Shown: piece by piece, positions 15,135 to 21,305 of the stretch
Layout of the letters: every line of letters starts with the position of its first letter
How positions within the stretch are numbered: the stretch's first letter is position 1
NCBI GenBank assembly: GCA_964352675.1
Contig: CAYGSN010000025.1
Coordinates: forward strand, 1-27,933
Origin: CAYGSN01 sp964352675
Lineage (GTDB): Bacteria; Pseudomonadota; Alphaproteobacteria; Micavibrionales; Micavibrionaceae
DNA length: 27,933 nt
Reading direction: 5' to 3'
Program-made: the position numbers and the translations under genes
Notes under the pieces: generated by a model
Database searches by the model: none
What the model saw: the letters and a program-made list of their open reading frames with translations, nothing else
What the model was told of the DNA's origin: nothing

Positions 15135-15590
15135 TTATTTTCGTCTCTTATAGTGCCATGGAAATTCAAATTCCATAGACCACAAGCCGCGATGTTCATT
15201 CTTCGCGGCTTTTTGCTGTTCGGCGTAGGTGCCGTTGCTATAGCGGGGGTAATCAAACGCAAATCCCGCACGCACCATCTGGGCCGCAACATCTTCGCCT
15301 TCGACAGTGCAGCGTGCAATCGTCCTTTGATAGCGGTCGGTCGTAATGCGCTCACATCCAAGTTTTTTACCTGAGATCAAATTTTCGAGGCGTTGACGGG
15401 CATATTTGCCACAAGGGACGGATTTATCATCCTTCAAGCAATATTGGCGATATTTTGGGGCATCAATGCCCCATAAACGAAGTTCTTTGCCATTCATGGT
15501 AAAGCTATCGCCATCGCGGATAAATAAATCACTGGATAGGGCAGGGACACTGCTCAAAGTCAAAAAGGCTGTAATCAGTAAAAAGTGCAT
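15135..15590 (-). CDS. Secreted thermonuclease (SNase)-like protein, catalytic Glu replaced by Lys
   Basis: 151 aa with a signal peptide (about 1-19). The SNase fold is recognisable: IRDGDSF (24-30; Asp residues for Ca2+), ELRLWGIDAPKYRQYC (36-51), CGKYARQRLENLI (60-72) and TTDRYQRTIARC (83-94). By comparison with staphylococcal nuclease, Arg35, Asp40 and Arg87 are matched by R38, D43 and R89. The catalytic Glu43, normally in DAPE/DTPE, is Lys46 here, so nuclease activity may be lost or altered. Such genes are frequent in alphaproteobacterial mobile elements near ardC-like genes. GGGGGA lies upstream at 9 nt. It converges with the coiled-coil gene; the two stops are only 18 nt apart. Confidence 0.85.
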   Translation of the reverse strand: MHFLLITAFLTLSSVPALSSDLFIRDGDSFTMNGKELRLWGIDAPKYRQYCLKDDKSVPCGKYARQRLENLISGKKLGCERITTDRYQRTIARCTVEGEDVAAQMVRAGFAFDYPRYSNGTYAEQQKAAKNEHRGLWSMEFEFPWHYKRRK

Positions 15591-15635
15591 AATCCAATAT
15601 CCCCCAAAACATACTCATTTTCTATAAATTTTCTA

Positions 15636-15665
15636 AAAAAGAGAGAAGGGGGCTTATGCCCCCTT
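15636..15665 (-). terminator. Terminator-like hairpin at the end of the ardC-like gene
   Basis: AAGGGGGC-ATAA-GCCCCCTT on the minus strand (15646-15665), overlapping the stop codon, then CTCTC and a T6 run. The delayed T run makes it less than ideal. Confidence 0.55.
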
Positions 15666-16530
15666 AAGCTTCAAGCGTGCTATAGAGATAATCAACGGCC
15701 TTTTGCGCTTGTGAGGCGGCCGAGAAAATGAATTTTTTATCATCTTGTAAAGCTTTCAACCAACATTCGATATATTTGGCATGATCAGCGCGGGGCAGGG
15801 GGGTTACGCCTATAGATGCACACGCCATTGCAGCCCCTAATTCAGCGACTAATTCCTCAAATGCATAATCACTTTTAGAAAATTTCTCGATAGCGAAGCG
15901 GTCGAGACGGTGCTTTGCGCCTGTCCAGTGGGTTAGTTCATGAAACATGGTGCTGTAATAATTTTCTGTGGCCGTTGAATCTGCCGTGTCTTTAAAGCGA
16001 AGGGCAGGGGGCATATTGATAAAGTCCTCAGAAGGGCAGTAGAACGCTTTTACTTCTTTGTGGCGTATATCTGCGCCAGAGCCTTCAATAATGGCATCGG
16101 CGCTCTCAAAAGAACCTATCTCGGCAGGAACAAAATCATCATCTGGATTAAACCCATCCACCTGATCGGCATTAAAAACGCGTGACCATTTAGCAAACAT
16201 TCGCATAGATTTTTCTTCATTATCTTGGGCGGGTTCTTGCTCAATCATTTTCCAAAAAACGATATGGGCTGATTTTTCACCTTTTCGCACTTGTGCGCCG
16301 CGCTCTTGCCATTGCTTATATGTTGCCCAGATTCCTGATTGATAGCCTTCACACATTTGATAAACCCAGAGCAGGGGAACATTCACCCCTTTATATTTTT
16401 TGCCTGTATGTGCATTTTCTGGAATTTGAGAAATGCCATGCCACGGCAATTCAAAAGATCCCTCTAAGCCCTTTTCAAGAGCCTCTATAATTCGATTTGT
16501 TACATCCTGATAAACATCAACTTTACTCAT
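15664..16530 (-). CDS. ArdC-like antirestriction protein with zincin metallopeptidase domain
   Basis: 288 aa from the ATG at 16530 (GGAGG 8 nt upstream; a longer frame has no site). The N-terminal ssDNA-binding domain (DUF1738-type, about 1-125) shows YQDVTNRIIEALEKG, PWHGISQIPENAHTGKKYKG and WATYKQWQERGAQVRKGEKS. The C-terminal domain carries the zinc motif HELTHWTG (about 219-226) with the third-ligand region FEELVAELGAAMAC. ArdC proteins of plasmids protect incoming single-stranded DNA from restriction, and this family is typical of the leading region of conjugative elements. The leader upstream (16556-16687) is a chain of six perfect hairpins, as expected if the gene were expressed from single-stranded DNA on entry (inference). 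Confidence 0.9.
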   Translation of the reverse strand: MSKVDVYQDVTNRIIEALEKGLEGSFELPWHGISQIPENAHTGKKYKGVNVPLLWVYQMCEGYQSGIWATYKQWQERGAQVRKGEKSAHIVFWKMIEQEPAQDNEEKSMRMFAKWSRVFNADQVDGFNPDDDFVPAEIGSFESADAIIEGSGADIRHKEVKAFYCPSEDFINMPPALRFKDTADSTATENYYSTMFHELTHWTGAKHRLDRFAIEKFSKSDYAFEELVAELGAAMACASIGVTPLPRADHAKYIECWLKALQDDKKFIFSAASQAQKAVDYLYSTLEA

Positions 16531-16555
16531 TTTTAAATCCTCCAATTTGGAATAG

Positions 16556-16687
16556 GGTTGCGTTATGCAACCTCGTCTCCGGCGAGGATCGGGTAGCAAC
16601 GATCAAGCGATGCAGGTTTTCATCAAAACCCTTGTCGAAAAAATCGACGAAATATTATTGGCTTTTTCAAGCACGCGATGAAAAAGC
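16556..16687. promoter_or_regulatory. Array of six stem-loops upstream of the ardC-like gene
   Basis: Perfect short inverted repeats in series: GGTTGC/GCAACC (16556-16572), CCTCG/CGAGG (16571-16587), GATCG/CGATC (16587-16604), GGTTTT/AAAACC (16615-16630), GTCGA/TCGAC (16634-16648), GCTTTTTCA/TGAAAAAGC (16661-16687). Non-coding. Resembles in plan a single-strand promoter (Frpo/ssi-like) but no sequence homology is claimed. Confidence 0.5.
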
Positions 16688-16925
16688 AGGAATATATTCG
16701 GCACTATTTTTTGGATGAAGCGCTTGAACGGCGCGAGGCGGACAGCCTTAGAAAGTCTAATAATTTAAGTTCACAAATAACAATAAATAACTGAAATACA
16801 ATTTAAATATCTTATTTAAATTTACAATACTAATCGTATTGCAAATTTAATAACCCACCTAACTTAAAGTAAAAAATGAAGAAAAATTTTCTTAAAGTAA
16901 CTTGTTAATTATAAGATTTATATAC
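16688..16925. other. AT-rich non-coding DNA between the ardC leader and the CBASS promoter
   Basis: No gene seen. Contains a perfect 10-bp inverted repeat of AATTTAAATA (16800-16822), CAATAC/GTATTG (16825-16841), and a direct repeat CTTAAAGTAA (16863-16872 and 16891-16900). Composition drops sharply in GC here, which may mark the left boundary of the acquired defence cassette. Confidence 0.5.
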
Positions 16926-16955
16926 TTGTTAAACACCACATGATGTGTATATATA
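16926..16955 (+). promoter_or_regulatory. Candidate CBASS promoter with operator in the spacer
   Basis: TTGTTA (16926-16931) and TATATA (16950-16955), 18-nt spacer; TATATA at 16948-16953 gives 16 nt. The spacer contains the perfect palindrome CACATGATGTG (16937-16947), the position of a classical repressor site. Leader to the CD-NTase ATG about 80-90 nt. Confidence 0.4.
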
Positions 16956-17045
16956 AATTATTCACTACTACATATCGTAGGTAAGCAATCATAGAATTTA
17001 ATGCTGAGGCTCGTTTGGGCGCGCAGACCGCTAGAATTATTGAAG

Positions 17046-18011
17046 ATGACAAAAGAACATGTAAACCATAAGACCATTGCCACTTTCGCAGATGAGCGCA
17101 TAAATTTGCCGCGCGACATTGCAGCCGAGTATAGGGCACAAGTTAATCGGCTTCGTGATAGATTGGAGACGTACCTAAATGAGCACCCTGATTTTGGATT
17201 AGCAAAAATGCTATTATCCGGAAGCTTGGCAAAAGGAACAGCTCTAAGATCGATAAATGATATTGACGTTGCGGTTTATATTAAGGGAAGCAATGCTCCA
17301 AGTGATATTGCAGAACTTATAAGATGGCTTGCAGAAAAACTACGTATGGCATTTCCAAATATGAGTGCCGATCAAATTACGCCGCAAACATATTCCGTTA
17401 CAATTTCATTCCGCGGAACTGGTCTCGACGTGGATGTTGTGCCGGTAATTTATGAGGGTGATCCGCAGGGGAGGGGTTACTTAATTTCGCAAAGAGATGG
17501 TTCAAAGCTAATGACCAGCATACCTATGCATTTAGAGTTTATAAGAAAGCGCAAACAGGCAAACAATATTCATTTTGCGCAAACAGTCCGGCTTGTAAAA
17601 TATTGGGCGCGAAACAAGAAATCAGAAATTGATGGATTTCGTTTTAAATCTTTCATGATTGAAATGATTCTGTCTCACCTTGCCGACGAGGGCATGAATT
17701 TTAATGATTATACTGAGTCTTTAGCCGGTTTCTTTAATTATATACCGACTGATGATTTTCGTTCGCGTATTGTGTTCCCTGATTATTATAAGGCAAATGA
17801 AGTTAATATTGATAGCGCGCCAATCGAAGTGATTGATCCAGTGAATCCAGAAAACAATGTGGGCATTCATTACACAAAACAAGAAGCAGATTTAATTGTC
17901 GATCAGGCCTTGGCTGCAGGAGATGCAATAGATGCGGCACAATATGCCACGACAAAGGGAGAAACTGTTAGACACTGGCAAAAAATATTAGGATCAAGTT
18001 TTGGAGCGTAG
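17046..18011 (+). CDS. CD-NTase (cGAS/DncV-like nucleotidyltransferase), CdnC/CdnD-like, type III CBASS
   Basis: 321 aa from the ATG at 17046; an in-frame ATG at 17001 adds 15 residues with no ribosome site. Makes a cyclic oligonucleotide alarm signal on phage infection. Seen: nucleotidyltransferase core LLSGSLAKGTALRSINDIDV with Gly-Ser at 59-60 and the metal-binding DID at 72-74, and the third acidic position in LDVDVVPVIYEGD (128-130). A helical C-terminal domain follows (QTVRLVKYWARNKKSEIDGF and beyond). The next two genes are HORMA and TRIP13-like, which places it with clades C/D, the clades known to need HORMA activation. The precise nucleotide product cannot be read from sequence. Catalytic residues appear intact. 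Base composition is AT-richer than the plasmid backbone. Confidence 0.93.
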   Translation: MTKEHVNHKTIATFADERINLPRDIAAEYRAQVNRLRDRLETYLNEHPDFGLAKMLLSGSLAKGTALRSINDIDVAVYIKGSNAPSDIAELIRWLAEKLRMAFPNMSADQITPQTYSVTISFRGTGLDVDVVPVIYEGDPQGRGYLISQRDGSKLMTSIPMHLEFIRKRKQANNIHFAQTVRLVKYWARNKKSEIDGFRFKSFMIEMILSHLADEGMNFNDYTESLAGFFNYIPTDDFRSRIVFPDYYKANEVNIDSAPIEVIDPVNPENNVGIHYTKQEADLIVDQALAAGDAIDAAQYATTKGETVRHWQKILGSSFGA

Positions 18012-18014
18012 ATA

Positions 18015-18530
18015 ATGAGCGGATCGTATACTTATTCAGAAACACAGACTTTTACAGTAACAAATGCAAAACACATTGCATCAAAGGTGGCGGCTGATTT
18101 AAAGCGTATTCAACGACTCTATAATGGAAAGCCTTCAGATACGCAGATCTCCGAGTATCAAGAAGAATTGATTGAGATGTTGCCTAAAGGATATATTGAT
18201 ACCGTCACATATGGGTTTAGAAGAAACGGTAATTGGGTACTTGCGCTCAAATATCATGCAACAGAGAGTGGAGATATGATAACAGGTGATGACCCAGGGA
18301 AAATACGCCCTGGAATAGATATTTCCGGCGCAAGTTTTTATAGTTTTTTAAGCTATTCCTCGAATTGGTTTAATTTGATGGATATTGAAAGAGATGTTGT
18401 TAGCCGCCGACTTCCCTTTAGTAGAACAAGTGCTGAAACCCCAGGCATTGAAAATGGCTATTGGGAAGAGGATCACACATATTCATCTGGCGGCCGATCA
18501 CTACAACGCGCAACAATTAAACGGTATTAA
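18015..18530 (+). CDS. cap7: Bacterial HORMA-domain protein, CBASS activator (Cap7)
   Basis: 171 aa. Matches the single-domain bacterial HORMA proteins of CBASS: TYSETQTFTVTNAKHIASKV (6-25), ADLKRIQRLYNGKPSD, GYIDTVTYGFRRNGNWVLAL, the RPGIDISGASFYSFLSYSSN segment and a C-terminal strand ending TYSSGGRSLQRATIKRY that may act as the closure region. In studied type III systems the closed HORMA protein, probably on sensing a phage peptide, binds and activates the CD-NTase; the TRIP13-like ATPase opens it again. GGAG 8 nt before the ATG; 3 nt after the CD-NTase stop and 2 nt before the ATPase gene. Assignment rests on pattern recall plus neighbours on both sides. Confidence 0.87.
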   Translation: MSGSYTYSETQTFTVTNAKHIASKVAADLKRIQRLYNGKPSDTQISEYQEELIEMLPKGYIDTVTYGFRRNGNWVLALKYHATESGDMITGDDPGKIRPGIDISGASFYSFLSYSSNWFNLMDIERDVVSRRLPFSRTSAETPGIENGYWEEDHTYSSGGRSLQRATIKRY

Positions 18531-18532
18531 TT

Positions 18533-19465
18533 ATGGACCAACAAATTGCTACAGAAAACTTATTTGATAGGCGATTAAGCTTTCCTGACCCTTATGCTCA
18601 GGGCAGGTTAGGAAGACTTATCGGCATAGACGAACAAAAAAACAGGTTAGCCAAAACGCTAGGTATGCTTATAAACCCTGATGGTTTAAAAAACTGGTCA
18701 GCCAAATATCACCCAAAGGCTAATAATCTCATTGAAACAGTTTTACGTAAGCCACCGCTGATTATTCTTGCGGGAGATGTTGGCACTGGCAAAACTGAAC
18801 TTGCCGAAACAATATCTGATGCGGTTGCACGACAAGAAAAAGTGGACATAGCTCTTTTTCCTTTAAGTTTAGCAACTAGAGGCTCTGGAAGAGTAGGGGA
18901 GATGACATCTCTTGTATCTGCCGCTTTCAATTACACATTTGATGAAGCCAAAAAGCTCCATAACCCTTCAGGGAAAGCTCGTGGCGGTGTCGTTTTATTG
19001 ATTGATGAGGCTGATGCATTAGTACAATCACGTGAAACCGATCAAATGCACCACGAAGATCGAGCAGGTGTTAATGCTTTCATACGAGGTGTTGATAAAA
19101 TTGCGGAGGCAAAGCTTCCTGCAGCTGTCATTATGTGTACCAACCGATTATCAGCTATTGATCCTGCTGTCAAAAGACGAGCTGCAGATATTTTGAAATT
19201 TAATCGGCCTAACGATGCGCAAAGAAAATTGGTTTTAGAACCAGCTCTTACAGAATTAGGATTATCCGGAGAGCAGGTAAAAGAAGTCATAAATGCGACA
19301 GGTAACACTAAAGGCCGTCAATATGGTTGCACTTTTTCTGATTTGACCCAAAGGCTTTTACCCAACATCGTAATAAATGCTTACCCAAATGGTGCTGTGA
19401 CTTTTGAAGGCGTGATGAAAATTGCAAATGATACAGAACCTACGCCACCATTTAGGGATGAATAA
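18533..19465 (+). CDS. cap6: TRIP13/Pch2-like AAA+ ATPase of CBASS (Cap6)
   Basis: 310 aa. AAA+ features in order: Walker A GDVGTGKT (81-88), Walker B VVLLIDEAD (153-161), sensor-1 MCTNR (201-205), and arginine fingers in DPAVKRRAAD (210-219). A helical lid follows. Length and lack of extra domains fit Cap6, which remodels the HORMA protein and so limits CD-NTase activation in the absence of phage. Immediately follows the HORMA gene (2 nt) and overlaps the out-of-frame ATG at 19458 near the next gene, indicating one operon. All ATPase residues look intact. Confidence 0.92.
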   Translation: MDQQIATENLFDRRLSFPDPYAQGRLGRLIGIDEQKNRLAKTLGMLINPDGLKNWSAKYHPKANNLIETVLRKPPLIILAGDVGTGKTELAETISDAVARQEKVDIALFPLSLATRGSGRVGEMTSLVSAAFNYTFDEAKKLHNPSGKARGGVVLLIDEADALVQSRETDQMHHEDRAGVNAFIRGVDKIAEAKLPAAVIMCTNRLSAIDPAVKRRAADILKFNRPNDAQRKLVLEPALTELGLSGEQVKEVINATGNTKGRQYGCTFSDLTQRLLPNIVINAYPNGAVTFEGVMKIANDTEPTPPFRDE

Positions 19466-19466
19466 A

Positions 19467-19961
19467 ATGGAAGTGATAGCTGATATTTTTAAAAGTGATG
19501 TTTTTGCAATAATAGGGGGCATACTTGCAATTATAGCTATTGTGGGTATTCTTATCTCATTCTTCACGACAGTATGGGGGACTTTACCAATACTGATCCG
19601 GCTTGGTAGCGCAAGGGCAAACAAACAGATCGCCCTATTTGAACAAAACAATGACCTTTACCTGCTTCTTTCGCATTCAAAATTAGTGAAAACAAAGAAT
19701 ATTACCCGCATTGAGCATGCTGACAGTATTTCTTCGTCCGAAAACAAAGATATTTTTGTTATTCATTGGGATTATTTCGGAGATCATATTGATGAAATTC
19801 TAAGCCGAGTAGGTGATTTAAAATCAGTAATTATTTACGCCAAGCCAGGAGCAATAAAAGATTTTTCCGAAATTAGTAAGCATAGGAACGCTGTTGTTGT
19901 GAATTTTAGGGGTCGACTTTTGGGTGATTTGCTTGCATCCATGATGACGACGGGGCACTAG
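19467..19961 (+). CDS. Single-TM protein with soluble C-terminal domain, candidate CBASS effector
   Basis: 164 aa from the ATG at 19467, 1 nt after the ATPase stop, with AGGGA 8 nt upstream; the ATG at 19458 would place the start within that ribosome site. One membrane helix at about residues 12-34 (VFAIIGGILAIIAIVGILIS). The following 120 residues alternate predicted strands and helices (DIFVIHWDYFGDHIDEIL, KSVIIYAKPG, NAVVVNFRGRLLGDLLASMM), suggesting a Rossmann-like domain. Not recognised as a named Cap effector such as NucC, Cap4, Cap5 or Cap15. Its place directly after the CBASS core is where the effector usually sits, so a membrane-disrupting effector gated by a cyclic nucleotide is a reasonable inference. 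Fold and ligand are unproven. Confidence 0.8.
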   Translation: MEVIADIFKSDVFAIIGGILAIIAIVGILISFFTTVWGTLPILIRLGSARANKQIALFEQNNDLYLLLSHSKLVKTKNITRIEHADSISSSENKDIFVIHWDYFGDHIDEILSRVGDLKSVIIYAKPGAIKDFSEISKHRNAVVVNFRGRLLGDLLASMMTTGH

Positions 19962-19987
19962 TTTCAAAGACGCTTTTAAATACGAGA

Positions 19988-21133
19988 ATGACAAAAAAAC
20001 AAAAAAAGGAATTTTCTACTTGTGCAGTATGTTCAGTGGAAATAACCCCTGAAAACGATTCAGCAGAACATATTATTCCAAATGCAATTGGCGGAAGGCT
20101 TAAAGTAAAGGGGTTTATATGTGAAAGCTGTAATAATACTTCCGGACAAAACTGGGAATCTAAGCTTACCAGCGCTTTAAACCCATTATCAGTTCATTTT
20201 AGAATCAAAAGACAAAAAGGTATATCGCCGCCCTTGAAATTCGCACTATCAGATGGCACCGAGTATCTCCTTAAACATGATGGCAGTATTTCGCCAGCTA
20301 GAATAAATGTTACTGAAAGCAAAATATCAGAAACACAAACTGAAATTCATATTTCTGCTCCTAACACTAAGAATTTGCGAAAGCATTTAGCAGGCTTAAA
20401 GCGCAAACATCCTAACCTTGATATTGAAAAACTTCTCGAAAAACCAACATTGTCTTCTCAAGATCTAAACGAACCTATTCATTTTCAACTACAATTTGGA
20501 GGCGTCGAATTTGGAAAATCTCTTGTAAAAAGCGCATTAGCCTGGGCTTCATACAACCAAATAGATGTAGGTGAGTGTAAAACGGCTCTTAACTTCTTGC
20601 AGAATGATAATATTCCAGCATGTTATGATTATATTTTCAACAATGACGTCATTATTGACCGACCACGTAATAAGATTTTTCATTGTGTAGCTGTTTCCAA
20701 TGATAACCCCGATAATCAACTTTTAGCTTATATTGAATACTATAACGTATACAGACTCGTTATTATTTTAAGTGAGGACTACAAAAGCGATGATATTCAC
20801 AAAATTTATGCCATCAATCCTTTGCAGGGTGAAAGGATAAATATTGAATTCAATCTACAATATTCCGCTAATGAACTGAAAAATATCTTTGATACTAAGC
20901 AACCCAAATTTAATGAGCTCAAAACGGCATTAGAAGACACACTAAATAGGCATAACTTCATACTGCAAAATGACAAGTTTCATGAAAAAATAATTTCATT
21001 TGAAAATATTTTAGATGAGACACTGTATGAAATGGGCTATGATCCTAATAAAATTCTTGATGAAGAAGAACAACTTGCTTTATCAAAACGTTTTGCTGAA
21101 GAATTTATAAAAAAAATCCAAAAGCAAAATTAG
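19988..21133 (+). CDS. HNH (HNH_5-like) endonuclease-type protein, possible second effector
   Basis: 381 aa. Residues 12-49 hold a zinc-finger HNH core: CAVC, then AEHIIPNAIGG (26-36) and CESCNN (45-50), followed by W56, a form typical of the HNH_5-like family rather than of the HNH-SAVED effector Cap5. The remaining 320 residues are not recognised; they alternate strands and helices and end in a charged helix. The gene is 26 nt after the TM protein on the same strand and equally AT-rich, so it probably belongs to the same defence operon. It could be a second effector that cuts DNA, or an independent restriction-like gene carried in the same island. Ribosome site weak. Confidence 0.82.
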   Translation: MTKKQKKEFSTCAVCSVEITPENDSAEHIIPNAIGGRLKVKGFICESCNNTSGQNWESKLTSALNPLSVHFRIKRQKGISPPLKFALSDGTEYLLKHDGSISPARINVTESKISETQTEIHISAPNTKNLRKHLAGLKRKHPNLDIEKLLEKPTLSSQDLNEPIHFQLQFGGVEFGKSLVKSALAWASYNQIDVGECKTALNFLQNDNIPACYDYIFNNDVIIDRPRNKIFHCVAVSNDNPDNQLLAYIEYYNVYRLVIILSEDYKSDDIHKIYAINPLQGERINIEFNLQYSANELKNIFDTKQPKFNELKTALEDTLNRHNFILQNDKFHEKIISFENILDETLYEMGYDPNKILDEEEQLALSKRFAEEFIKKIQKQN

Positions 21134-21164
21134 ATACTATTAGTAATTTAATTCTATACAACCA

Positions 21165-21270
21165 CATTATTTCCCATAAGATACATTATCACACTAAAAC
21201 TTAAGGCTGAATTGCTGTTCCCTATCAATGAGTTAATTATATATAATATTGTGTCTTATGAGAAATAATG
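21165..21270. repeat. 17-bp inverted repeat between the HNH and CDF genes
   Basis: CATTATTTCCCATAAGA (21165-21181) and TCTTATGAGAAATAATG (21254-21270) are complementary at 16 of 17 positions, 72-nt AT-rich spacer. On the minus-strand RNA the single mismatch becomes a G-U pair. Located between convergent operons; may be a 3'-end RNA structure or the termini of a small mobile remnant. Confidence 0.65.
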
Positions 21271-21305
21271 GCTTTTGTTAGGGATATTAAACTAATATAA
21301 GGCTT

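Noticed and set aside
15112..15140. ATAAGC/GCTTAT hairpin with T3 after the coiled-coil gene as a terminator
   Set aside because: 6-bp AT-rich stem with a 14-nt loop and only three T; too weak to call.
15641..15650. GAGAAGGG, the Bacillus SpoIIIE orienting sequence
   Set aside because: Single occurrence noted inside a terminator-like hairpin and in a clearly Gram-negative-type element; no support for function.
19988..20200. HNH gene as Cap5 (HNH-SAVED) effector
   Set aside because: The HNH core is of the EHIIPNAIGG type, unlike that expected for Cap5, and I see no SAVED motif; left as unassigned.
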